Positions 50,542 through 59,605 of a DNA stretch of 64,000 nucleotides are shown one piece after another. The notes beneath the pieces were generated by a model. That model saw only the letters and a program-made list of their open reading frames with translations. It was not told where the DNA came from and did no database searches. The DNA is from Conexibacter sp. CPCC 206217 (GTDB lineage Bacteria > Actinomycetota > Thermoleophilia > Solirubrobacterales > Solirubrobacteraceae). Both the position numbers and the translations under genes were made by a program. The stretch lies in NCBI RefSeq assembly GCF_030646165.1, contig NZ_JAUTDO010000008.1, forward strand, positions 141,161 to 205,160. The letters are read 5' to 3'. Each line of letters begins with the position of its first letter. Positions within the stretch are counted from its first letter, which is position 1.

Positions 50542-51834
50542 ATGACCGACCTGCCGTCCGACTTCTTCAACAAGCCGCTCGCCGAGGTCGATCCCGAGAT
50601 CGCGGACGTCCTCGAGCGCGAGCTGGAGCGCCAGCAGAAGACGCTCGAGATGATCGCCTCGGAGAACTTCGTCCCGCAGGCGGTGCTCGACGCGCAGGGG
50701 AGCGTGCTGACGAACAAGTACGCCGAGGGCTACCCCGGTCGCCGCTACTACGGCGGCTGCGAGTTCGTCGACATCGCGGAGCAGCTCGCGATCGACCGCG
50801 CGAAGGAGCTGTTCGGCGCCGAGCACGCCAACGTCCAGGCGCATTCGGGCGCGCAGGCCAACACGGCCGTCTACCACGCGCTGCTGAAGCCGGGCGACAC
50901 GATCATGGGCCTGGAGCTGGCGCACGGCGGCCACCTCAGCCACGGCATGAGAATCAACGTCTCCGGCCGTCTGTACGACATCGCGCCCTACCAGGTCGAT
51001 CGCGAGACGAGCCGGATCGACATGGACGAGGTCGCCAAGATCGCCCGCGAGCGCAAGCCGAAGCTGCTGCTCGCCGGCTGGTCGGCGTACCCGCGCCAGC
51101 TCGACTTCGCCCGCTTCCGCGAGATCGCCGACGAGGTCGGCGCGCTGCTGATGGTCGACATGGCCCACTTCGCGGGCCTCGTCGCCGCCGGCCTGCACCC
51201 GAGCCCGGTTCCGTACGCGGACGTCGTGACCTCGACGACGCACAAGACGATCGGCGGCGGCCGCGGCGGCCTGATCCTCTGCAGAGAAGAGCACAGAAGA
51301 GCGATCAACTCGGCGATCTTCCCGGGCCAGCAGGGCGGCCCGCTGGAGCACGTGATCGCCGGCAAGGCGGTCGCGTTCAAGATCGCGATGAGCGACGCTT
51401 TCAAGGAACGTCAGCAGCGCACGATCGCCGGCGCGCAGGCGCTCGCGAGCGAGCTGCTGGCCGACGCCTCCTCCGGCGTCAGCGTGCTGACGGGCGGCAC
51501 CGACGTCCATCTCGTGCTCGTCGACCTGCGCGCCTCGGAGCTCGACGGCCAGCAGGGCGAGGATCGCCTGCACGAGATCGGCATCACGGTCAACCGCAAC
51601 GCGGTCCCGTTCGACCCGCGCCCGCCGATGGTCTCCAGCGGCCTGCGGATCGGCTCCCCGGCGCTCGCCACGCGCGGCTTCTCGGTCGAGGACTTCCACG
51701 AGATCGGCAGAATCCTCGCGACGGCGCTGACGCCGGCGTTCGAGGGCAGCAGGGCGGAGCTGGCCGAGCGCGTCCAGGCGCTCGCCGAGAAGCACCCGCT
51801 GTACGCCCACTTGGGCACCGCCGCCACCGTCTGA
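50542..51834 (+). CDS. glyA: Serine hydroxymethyltransferase
   Basis: A 430-aa PLP enzyme that interconverts serine and glycine while charging tetrahydrofolate. It has QQKTLEMIASENFVPQAVLD, EGYPGRRYYGGCEFVD, and the PLP-Lys block VVTSTTHKTIGGGRGGLILC (about residue 238). Length is typical. GGAG 8 nt before ATG 50542 serves as ribosome binding site. It is placed between the M36 protease and wecA. Confidence 0.97.
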   Translation: MTDLPSDFFNKPLAEVDPEIADVLERELERQQKTLEMIASENFVPQAVLDAQGSVLTNKYAEGYPGRRYYGGCEFVDIAEQLAIDRAKELFGAEHANVQAHSGAQANTAVYHALLKPGDTIMGLELAHGGHLSHGMRINVSGRLYDIAPYQVDRETSRIDMDEVAKIARERKPKLLLAGWSAYPRQLDFARFREIADEVGALLMVDMAHFAGLVAAGLHPSPVPYADVVTSTTHKTIGGGRGGLILCREEHRRAINSAIFPGQQGGPLEHVIAGKAVAFKIAMSDAFKERQQRTIAGAQALASELLADASSGVSVLTGGTDVHLVLVDLRASELDGQQGEDRLHEIGITVNRNAVPFDPRPPMVSSGLRIGSPALATRGFSVEDFHEIGRILATALTPAFEGSRAELAERVQALAEKHPLYAHLGTAATV

Positions 51835-51899
51835 CACGCGCGTCGGCGAGCTCGCGGTAACACCGCGGTCCACCGCCCCTGGCAGACTTCAAACCCGGC

Positions 51900-53141
51900 A
51901 TGAACGAGCTCGACGCCGTCTTCGCCTTTCTCGTCGCCCTGGCCGTCGCGGCGTTGACGACCCCATTGGTGGCGCGGCTGGCGGTGCGGATCGGCGCGGT
52001 CGACGAGCCGCGCGACCGCGGCCTGGCCGCGCGCGTGACGCCGCTGCTCGGCGGCCTGGCGATTCTCGCGGGCGTGCTGGTCGCGTCAGCGATCTGGCTG
52101 CCGATCACCGAGGAGACGCGCGGGATCCTGCTCGGCGCCGCGCTGATCGCCGCCGTCGGGGCGATCGACGACGTCGTCGACCTGCCGCCGCAGTGGAAGC
52201 TGCTGGGCCAGATCGTCGCGGCGATCATCCCCGTCGCGGCGGGGGTGAAGGTCGAGAACATCACGTTTCCGTTCCTCGGCGCGCTGCAGTTCGGCGACGT
52301 CGGCGGCGTCTTGACGGTGTTCGGCCTCGTCGCGCTGATGAACGTCGTCAACTTCTCCGACGGCGTCGACGGGCTCGCGGCCGGCGTCTGCTCGATCAGC
52401 GCCGTCGCGTTCTCGATCATCGCGTTCGACCTCGGCCGCACCGGCGCCGGCGTGCTCGCGGCGATCGTCGCGGGGGCGGCGCTCGGCTTCCTGTTCCACA
52501 ACTTCCACCCGGCCTCGATCTTCATGGGCGACTGCGGCGCGCTGCTGCTGGGCTTCCTGCTCGGCTGCGTCGCGGTCCAGGGCTCGCTCAAGACGAACGC
52601 CTTGATCGCGCTCGTCGGCCCGCTCGCGATCCTCGCCGTCCCGTTCCTCGACACCGGCTTCGTGATCGCGCGGCGGTTGAAATACCGCCGTGCGCCGTGG
52701 TCCGCGGACGCGCAGCACTTCCACCACCGCTTCTCGCGGATCGGCTTCAGCCAGCGCCGCACGGTCCTCTACCTGTACGCCTGGACGATCCTGCTGGCCG
52801 GCCTGGCCGTCGCGATGCGGTTCATCCCGTACACGGACAACCACGGCAACTTCAACCTCGGCTGGTCGCTCGTGATCGGCGCGCTGGCGCTGTTCGTCGT
52901 CGGCGCGAGCGTCTACCTCGTCGTCGTGCTGGAGATCCTCAAGCTGAAGCGCCTGCGCGCCTGGCAGCTGCGCCGCACAGATCCGGACGCGAGCGAGGAC
53001 GAGATCGACGAGCGCGTCTCCAGCGAGCTGGAGACGGGGGAGTTCGGCGCGCTGGAGGACCAGCGGCCCGGCTCTCAGCCCCCGCCGCCGCCCGGGCCGG
53101 CGCCGCCCGCCGCCCCGCCGGCGTCTCAGCGCGCGCCGTAG
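51900..53141 (+). CDS. wecA: Undecaprenyl-phosphate sugar-1-phosphate transferase (WecA/MraY family)
   Basis: A 413-aa polytopic membrane enzyme (about 10-11 TM segments) that transfers a sugar-1-phosphate, probably GlcNAc-1-P, from its UDP-sugar to undecaprenyl (or decaprenyl) phosphate, starting cell-wall polymer synthesis. Family motifs are the cytoplasmic AVGAIDDVVDLPPQWKLLGQ, VVNFSDGVDGLAAGV, FHPASIFMGDCGALLLGF and DAQHFHHRFSRIGFSQRR. A hydrophilic Pro-rich tail (last ~55 residues) is unusual. Its position just before atp matches mycobacterial rfe. Its 3' end overlaps the convergent tetR-type gene by 16 bp. Confidence 0.93.
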   Translation: MNELDAVFAFLVALAVAALTTPLVARLAVRIGAVDEPRDRGLAARVTPLLGGLAILAGVLVASAIWLPITEETRGILLGAALIAAVGAIDDVVDLPPQWKLLGQIVAAIIPVAAGVKVENITFPFLGALQFGDVGGVLTVFGLVALMNVVNFSDGVDGLAAGVCSISAVAFSIIAFDLGRTGAGVLAAIVAGAALGFLFHNFHPASIFMGDCGALLLGFLLGCVAVQGSLKTNALIALVGPLAILAVPFLDTGFVIARRLKYRRAPWSADAQHFHHRFSRIGFSQRRTVLYLYAWTILLAGLAVAMRFIPYTDNHGNFNLGWSLVIGALALFVVGASVYLVVVLEILKLKRLRAWQLRRTDPDASEDEIDERVSSELETGEFGALEDQRPGSQPPPPPGPAPPAAPPASQRAP

Positions 53142-53746
53142 ACGGCGGCGAGCCAGATCCCCAGCATCGCGTCCACGAGCGGCTGCGGCTGCACCGCGCC
53201 CTCGTTGACGAGCCGCTCGAAGACGCTGCGCTCGGTCATCCAGACGAGCGCGAACGCGGTCGCCTGCGCCGGCAACGCCGCGTCGACGCGCCCGGCCGCC
53301 TGCTCGCGCTCGATCCGCTCGCGCGTGGCGTCGATGAAGCGGCCGACGAGCGCGCGCCAGAAGCGCGCGACCTGCTCGTCGTAGGCGGACGCCTCGACGA
53401 TCGCGCGCAGCAGCGCGGGGCGACGGCTGTAGATGCCGACGATCTTGTCCAGCGCCGCGCGCAGCTCCGGCTCGCCGCGTCCGGCGCCCGACCACCAGCG
53501 GCCCGCCTCCGCGAACAGCTCCTCGGCGACGCCGTCGGTCAGGCGCATCAGCAGCTCGCGCTTGTCGCGGAAGTAGAAGTAGAAGGCCGTGCGCGAGATG
53601 CCGGCGCGCGTCGCGATCCGCTCGATCCCGAGGTCGGCGTAGGCGGCGCCCTCCTCCAGCAGCTGCGCGGTCGCCTCGAGGACACTGCGCTCGACGGCGG
53701 CGCGCTTGCTGTTCTGCGCCTGCGTCCGTCGGCTCAGGGATGCCAT
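53126..53746 (-). CDS. TetR-family transcriptional regulator
   Basis: A 206-aa TetR/AcrR protein: N-terminal helix-turn-helix (ATAQLLEEGAAYADLGIERI, ATRAGISRTAFYFYFRDKRE, about residues 20-65) and a helical ligand domain. It begins with a basic stretch SRRTQAQNSKRAAVERS. ATG 53746 follows TAGGCT by 7 nt. It is divergent from the atp operon across 300 bp and convergent with wecA. Its target is unknown; the atp region and the palindromic etf operator are both candidates to test. Confidence 0.92.
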   Translation of the reverse strand: MASLSRRTQAQNSKRAAVERSVLEATAQLLEEGAAYADLGIERIATRAGISRTAFYFYFRDKRELLMRLTDGVAEELFAEAGRWWSGAGRGEPELRAALDKIVGIYSRRPALLRAIVEASAYDEQVARFWRALVGRFIDATRERIEREQAAGRVDAALPAQATAFALVWMTERSVFERLVNEGAVQPQPLVDAMLGIWLAAVYGAR

Positions 53747-53753
53747 TCGGGCC

Positions 53754-53759
53754 AGCCTA
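53754..53759 (-). promoter_or_regulatory. -10 element of the TetR-type gene (leaderless)
   Basis: TAGGCT on the minus strand, 7 nt before ATG 53746. Confidence 0.5.
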
Positions 53760-53836
53760 TCGAGAAGATTCGAGTGGTCGCGCATGTCAGGACGGCGACG
53801 CACCTGTTGCCGGTCCTGCATCCATCGTCCGACACG

Positions 53837-53877
53837 CGTGCGCGTACGCGCACGTGACAGAGAGTTGCGACTGTCAC
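53837..53877. promoter_or_regulatory. Two adjacent palindromes upstream of the atp promoter
   Basis: A perfect 18-bp palindrome CGTGCGCGTACGCGCACG (53837-53854) abuts the inverted repeat GTGACAG-N10-CTGTCAC (53854-53877), which ends 4 bp before the -35. Their position suits activator or repressor binding. Confidence 0.55.
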
Positions 53878-53881
53878 GAAG

Positions 53882-53911
53882 TTGTTACAAGCGGGTTAGA
53901 GCAGGTAAGCT
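53882..53911 (+). promoter_or_regulatory. Promoter before the atp operon
   Basis: -35 TTGTTA (53882-53887), 18-bp spacer, -10 TAAGCT (53906-53911); the transcript should begin near 53918. Confidence 0.6.
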
Positions 53912-53917
53912 CTTCAT

Positions 53918-53986
53918 AAGCCCACTAGGCAGCCGCTCTTCCGCAAGGCCCGCGGGGACGGAACTGCCTGTCAGTGGGTTCTTTTT
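53918..53986 (+). ncRNA. Candidate small RNA or attenuator ahead of atp
   Basis: The stem CCCACT-AGGCAG (53921-53932) pairs with CTGCCT-GTC-AGTGGG (53964-53978, 3-nt bulge), with inner pairs CCG/CGG and CCGC/GCGG, directly followed by TTCTTTTT (53979-53986). This is the clearest intrinsic terminator in the window. Transcription starting near 53918 would give an RNA of about 69 nt that is almost entirely hairpin. Because the stem begins about 3 nt after the predicted start, there is no room for an upstream aptamer. It is either an independent small RNA or a built-in brake on atp transcription. No known family is recognised. Confidence 0.6.
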
Positions 53987-54046
53987 ACGTTCTGGCGGTA
54001 ACGCCCCCCATGTGCCCCCCCGACCTCCCAGAGCAGCATCCAGACG

Positions 54047-54238
54047 ATGAACGACCGTCCGCCGACCCGCGGGGCCGTCGCCGGCTCGATCCTGATCGCC
54101 GCCGTGCTGTTCTGCGCCGGCGTGGGACTGGGGCTTGGGGCGCTCGTGGGCGCGCCCATACCGCTGTTGATCGTCGGCTTGGGCGTAGGCTTCGCCGCCG
54201 GCATCGCGCTGGTACGTGCGCACTTCGGTGACCTCTGA
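54047..54238 (+). CDS. AtpZ/AtpI-like small membrane protein
   Basis: A 63-aa protein with two hydrophobic helices (GSILIAAVLFCAGVGLGLGA and IPLLIVGLGVGFAAGIALV). Position as first gene of the atp operon and two-helix topology match the AtpZ/AtpI type proteins that precede atpB in many bacteria and assist c-ring assembly or ion supply. Sequence similarity is too weak to be certain. It starts at ATG 54047, 10 bp before the next gene. Confidence 0.75.
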   Translation: MNDRPPTRGAVAGSILIAAVLFCAGVGLGLGALVGAPIPLLIVGLGVGFAAGIALVRAHFGDL

Positions 54239-54248
54239 CAACTGAGCC

Positions 54249-54614
54249 ATGATCTTTCTCCGTCAACTCGACGTCGTCCTGCTGTTGCTCGCGCTGCCGA
54301 TCTTCATCGTCAGCGGCGAGCCCCTGCTCGGCTGGGCCGCGACCACCGTCGCCTGGATCGGGCAGAAGGCGCTGCAGGCCGTTCTGGAGCGCAAAGCAGC
54401 CCAGGAAGAGGACGCCAGACGCTTCTTCGGCTTCATGGCCGGGTCGTTGATCGGACGTTCATGGCTGCTTGCCCTTACGATCTTCGCCGTCGGCATCGTC
54501 GACCGTGACGCCGGGCTCGCTGCCGCGGTGCTCGCGCTCGCCGTCTTCACCACCTATCTCGTGATCTCACTCATCATGCGTGCACCGCAGAACCACCCGG
54601 AGCGAACCTCTTGA
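54249..54614 (+). CDS. ATP synthase I-like membrane protein
   Basis: A 121-aa protein with about four hydrophobic segments; the last two are LLALTIFAVGIVDRDAGLAA and AVLALAVFTTYLVISLIMR. It occupies the place of atpI (Rv1303-like) directly before atpB, with which its stop overlaps (TTGA). AtpI-like proteins assist assembly of the c-ring. The family assignment is from context and topology. Confidence 0.72.
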   Translation: MIFLRQLDVVLLLLALPIFIVSGEPLLGWAATTVAWIGQKALQAVLERKAAQEEDARRFFGFMAGSLIGRSWLLALTIFAVGIVDRDAGLAAAVLALAVFTTYLVISLIMRAPQNHPERTS

Positions 54615-55552
54615 ACCTGCGCAGTCATCTCCGCCTGCTCCTCGCCTCGGCCACGGCGCTCGTCGCCGTCCTGCTGCTGTCGCCGGTTGCGGCGCTCGCG
54701 CAGGGGACCACCGACCCGGCGAACGAGCCCGCGCTGAACCCTTCTGAGGAGTTCGCGCTTCCGAGCTGGATCGACATAAGAATCGGCGGGCTCGACCTGT
54801 CGATCAACAAGGCCGTCTTCTACGTCGTCGTCGCGACGATCCTCACGTGCGTCGTGATGATCTACGCGGCCCGCCGCATGGCGACGCGGCCGACCGGGCG
54901 CCTGCAGACGACGGTCGAACTGGCGTTCGGCCTCATGCGCGACAACATCACGCGCGGCAACATGGACTCGAGAATGGCGGCGAAGTGGTTCCCCTTCATC
55001 GCCACGCTGTTCCTCTTCATCTGGTTCTCGAACATGATCGGGTACATCCCGTTGCCGACGAACACGCACGAGAAGTTCAGCCTCTTCGGGTTGGAGATCC
55101 CCTCGTTCGCGCTCTACGCCGCGACGGCGAACATCTCCGTCCCGCTGGTGCTGGCGCTCGTCGTGTGGATCTCGTACCACGTCGAGGGCGTCCGCGCGCA
55201 CGGCCCGATCGGCTACATCCGCAGCTGGGTGCCGAAGGGCGTCGAGGGCTTCATGGTCGGCCCGATCCTCGCGATCGAGGCGCTGTCGCACTTCGTGCGG
55301 CTGATCTCGCTCTCACTGCGTCTGTTCGCCAACATCCTCGCCGGCCACCTGCTGATCCTCTTCATGGCCGGTGGTCTCGTCGTCCTGCTCGGGATGGGCG
55401 TCTTCGGCTCGGTGATCCTCGGCATCTCGACCGGGACGCTGGCCGTCGTCTTCTTCATCTTCGAGATCGGCCTGGTCGCAACGCTCCAGGCATTCATCTT
55501 CAGCACACTGACCGCGATCTACCTCGGCGGCGCCGTCGCCGAGGGTCACTAA
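54611..55552 (+). CDS. atpB: F1Fo ATP synthase subunit a
   Basis: A 313-aa Fo a subunit forming the proton half-channels. The conserved helix HFVRLISLSLRLFANILAGH carries the essential Arg (SLRLFAN); LFLFIWFSNMIGYIPLPTNT and FIFSTLTAIYLGGAV are other family blocks. A ~30-residue N-terminal hydrophobic segment ending AALAQ looks like a signal peptide and extends the protein beyond short forms. TTG 54611 overlaps the preceding stop (TTGA) and is the only start consistent with that segment. Confidence 0.96.
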   Translation: MNLRSHLRLLLASATALVAVLLLSPVAALAQGTTDPANEPALNPSEEFALPSWIDIRIGGLDLSINKAVFYVVVATILTCVVMIYAARRMATRPTGRLQTTVELAFGLMRDNITRGNMDSRMAAKWFPFIATLFLFIWFSNMIGYIPLPTNTHEKFSLFGLEIPSFALYAATANISVPLVLALVVWISYHVEGVRAHGPIGYIRSWVPKGVEGFMVGPILAIEALSHFVRLISLSLRLFANILAGHLLILFMAGGLVVLLGMGVFGSVILGISTGTLAVVFFIFEIGLVATLQAFIFSTLTAIYLGGAVAEGH

Positions 55553-55565
55553 GGAGAACCCGCAA

Positions 55566-55844
55566 GTGGACCTGATCCTGATCACCGCACAGGCTGCAGT
55601 CGACGCCGCAACTGCGACGGGCGAGACGGCCGGACGCGCGATCGGCCTCGGCCTCGGCACCGGCCTTGCCGCGCTCGGTACGGGCATCGGCCTCGGCTTC
55701 ATCTTCGGCAAGACGATCGAGGCGGTCTCGCGTCAGCCGGAGCTGAGAGACGACATCCAGTCGATCCAGTGGCTCGGCTTCGCGCTCACCGAGGCGACCG
55801 TCTTCTACGGATTCATCGCCGGCCTGATCGCGTTCTTCGTCTAA
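55566..55844 (+). CDS. atpE: F1Fo ATP synthase subunit c
   Basis: A 92-aa c-ring subunit: helix 1 LGLGTGLAALGTGIGLGFIF, polar loop SRQPE, helix 2 LTEATVFYGFIAGLIAFFV with the ion-carrying Glu76. The residues around it do not include the Gln of classical sodium sites, so a proton enzyme is likely. About 18 extra residues precede helix 1. GTG 55566 has GGAG about 10 nt upstream (55553-55556). Confidence 0.96.
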   Translation: MDLILITAQAAVDAATATGETAGRAIGLGLGTGLAALGTGIGLGFIFGKTIEAVSRQPELRDDIQSIQWLGFALTEATVFYGFIAGLIAFFV

Positions 55845-55848
55845 GCCG

Positions 55849-56433
55849 ATGTTCGCCGCTATCGACAACATCGCGGCGCCCCTCGTCACGGCTGCGACCG
55901 AGAGCGACGACGGGCTGAATCCGCTCGTCAGAGTCGTCCCCGGTCTGATGATCTGGACGCTGCTGGCGTTCCTCGTGGCGCTGTTCGTGCTGCGCAAGTA
56001 CGCCTGGCCGCAGATCACCAGAGTCCTGGACCAGCGCCAGACGCAGATCGAGGACTCGATCGACGCGGCTGAGCGCACCCGCCAGGAGGCCGATCAGCTG
56101 CTCGCCGAGTACCGCGAGCGGCTGGCCGAGGCGCGCAGCCAGGCCGACGAGATCGTCGCGAAGGCGGAGCGTGCCGGCGAGGTCGCCGAGCGCGAGGCGC
56201 TCGACGCGGCGAAGGACAAGCGCGAGGACATGCTCGAGCAGACCAAGCGCGACATCCAGGCCGAGACGCAGCGCGCGATCCAGGAGATCCGCCGCGAGGT
56301 GGCCGACCTGACCGTGCAGGCGACCGAGAAGGTCACGAAGAAGACGCTCTCCCCGGACGACCAGAAGCGGCTCGTCGAAGAGGCGCTGTCGGAGCTGGAC
56401 TTCACGCAGCTGTCCGGCGACCGGAGGAACTAG
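55849..56433 (+). CDS. atpF: F1Fo ATP synthase subunit b
   Basis: A 194-aa b subunit of the peripheral stalk: one N-terminal membrane helix (GLMIWTLLAFLVALFVLRKY, about residues 32-51) followed by a long right-handed coiled coil rich in Ala, Glu and Arg (ERTRQEADQLLAEYRERLAE onward). It begins 4 bp after atpE. Confidence 0.95.
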   Translation: MFAAIDNIAAPLVTAATESDDGLNPLVRVVPGLMIWTLLAFLVALFVLRKYAWPQITRVLDQRQTQIEDSIDAAERTRQEADQLLAEYRERLAEARSQADEIVAKAERAGEVAEREALDAAKDKREDMLEQTKRDIQAETQRAIQEIRREVADLTVQATEKVTKKTLSPDDQKRLVEEALSELDFTQLSGDRRN

Positions 56434-56439
56434 GTCCCC

Positions 56440-56970
56440 ATGGAAGAGATCGCCCAGGTCTACTCGCGCGCGCTGTTCGAGGTTGCCAAGGAACACGGCA
56501 AGCTCGACGTCGTGCGCGAGCAGCTCGGCCAGTACGCCGACGCGCTCGACAGAAACCATGACCTCGCGGTCTTCTTCTTCTCGCCGTACTTCTCCACGGA
56601 CGAGAAGAAGGAGGGTCTGCGCAGAACGCTGGAGGGCGCTGACGAGACGTTCGTCAACTTCCTCGAGACGCTGCTGGAGCGCCATCGCATGCCCGCCGTC
56701 TTCCGCGTCCGCGCGGAGTTCGAGCGGTTGTACGACGAGGAGAAGAAGCTGCTGCCGGTCGAGGTGACCAGTGCGATCGACCTCGACGAAGCTACCGTGA
56801 AGAGCATCGGCGACCGCATCGGCGAGCAGACCGGACAGACCGTCGAGCTGACCAGCAAGGTCGACCCGTCGATCCTCGGCGGCATCGTGCTGCGGGTCGG
56901 CAACCAGATCCTCGACGCCTCGATCAAGCACCGCCTGGACCAACTTCGCAAGCACGTCGCGCAGGCCTGA
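56440..56970 (+). CDS. atpH: F1 ATP synthase subunit delta
   Basis: A 176-aa delta (OSCP) subunit linking the F1 head to the stalk. It has IAQVYSRALFEVAKEHGKLD, NFLETLLERHRMPAVF and the C-terminal VDPSILGGIVLRVGNQILDA. It is not fused to atpF, unlike mycobacteria. It begins 6 bp after atpF. Confidence 0.95.
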   Translation: MEEIAQVYSRALFEVAKEHGKLDVVREQLGQYADALDRNHDLAVFFFSPYFSTDEKKEGLRRTLEGADETFVNFLETLLERHRMPAVFRVRAEFERLYDEEKKLLPVEVTSAIDLDEATVKSIGDRIGEQTGQTVELTSKVDPSILGGIVLRVGNQILDASIKHRLDQLRKHVAQA

Positions 56971-57001
56971 GCGCCTGCCCTAGGAGCCAAAGAACCCCAC
57001 C

Positions 57002-58633
<1,632 letters not shown>

Positions 58634-58672
58634 CGCGCAGTTCGCGCGACTCAGACCAGCCCGCAACAGCCC

Positions 58673-59572
58673 ATGGCTCAGCGAGACGTCAAGAACCGCA
58701 TCGCGTCGGTCAAGAACATCCAGAAGATCACCCGCGCGATGGAGATGGTCGCCGCGGCGCGTCTGCGCCGCGCCGAGTCGCGGATCTCCGCCCTGCGTCC
58801 GTACGCGGGCGCGATCCGTCGCATGACGCGCCAGGCGGCGGAGGCGGCCGGCGACGTGCCGGCGCTGCCGATCCTCGCCGACCGCGAGAACGAGGAGCGC
58901 GTCGCGCTGCTGCTGGTCACGGCCGACCGCGGCCTCGCGGGCGCGTTCAACTCGCAGATCGTGCGCGCCGGCCTGCGCACGGCCGACGAGCACGAGGCGG
59001 ACGGCCGCGAGGTCGTCTACTACGCGACGGGCCGCCGCGGCGTCTCGTCGCTGACGTTCCGCAACCGGGCGCCCGAGCAGGGCTTCACCGGCTTCACGGA
59101 GCGTCCGACGTACGCGAACGCGCGTGAGATCGCGAATGCGCTGACGGCGGCTTACGTCGACGGCGAGGTCGACCGCGTCGAGATCCTCTACAACGGCTAC
59201 ATCTCGCCGATGTCGCAGGAGGTCCGCCGCGAGACGCTGCTGCCGCTGCAGAAGGCGACGATCCTCGAGGAGCACGAGGACGACGCCCACGCCGCCGGCA
59301 GAGCGCACGCGCACGCGCTCGTCGACTACGAGCCCGAGCCCGAGGAGATCCTCGCGCGGCTCGTGCCGGACTACGTCGAGATCTCGATCTTCCGCGCGCT
59401 GCTGGAGAGCACCGCGTCGGAGCTCGGTGCCCGCATGACCGCCATGCGCAGCGCCTCCGACAACGCGGGCGACATCATCGACGACCTCACGCTCGAGATG
59501 AACCGCGCCCGTCAGGCCGAGATCACGCAGGAGATCATGGAAGTCGTCGCCGGCGCCGAAGCGCTCGGCTAG
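58673..59572 (+). CDS. atpG: F1 ATP synthase subunit gamma
   Basis: A 299-aa rotor shaft. N-terminal DVKNRIASVKNIQKITRAME and C-terminal RMTAMRSASDNAGDIIDDLT are the paired coiled-coil ends; LLLVTADRGLAGAFNSQIVR is the Rossmann-like body. Length is normal. Confidence 0.96.
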   Translation: MAQRDVKNRIASVKNIQKITRAMEMVAAARLRRAESRISALRPYAGAIRRMTRQAAEAAGDVPALPILADRENEERVALLLVTADRGLAGAFNSQIVRAGLRTADEHEADGREVVYYATGRRGVSSLTFRNRAPEQGFTGFTERPTYANAREIANALTAAYVDGEVDRVEILYNGYISPMSQEVRRETLLPLQKATILEEHEDDAHAAGRAHAHALVDYEPEPEEILARLVPDYVEISIFRALLESTASELGARMTAMRSASDNAGDIIDDLTLEMNRARQAEITQEIMEVVAGAEALG

Positions 59573-59605
59573 CCAGTGACGCTCTAAGGAGATACCGAGA
59601 AACCA

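Larger units (their letters stand above)
53747..54046. other. 300-bp gene-free region before the atp operon
   Basis: It holds the leaderless tetR-type promoter (53754-53759, minus), two palindromes (53837-53877), a plus-strand promoter (53882-53911), a hairpin plus T-tract (53921-53986), and about 60 bp of C-rich leader with no further clear element before the first atp gene. Confidence 0.7.

Noticed and set aside
53918..53986. Classical metabolite riboswitch before atp
   Set aside because: The terminator stem starts about 3 nt after the predicted transcription start, so no aptamer can precede it; a small RNA or constitutive attenuator fits better.
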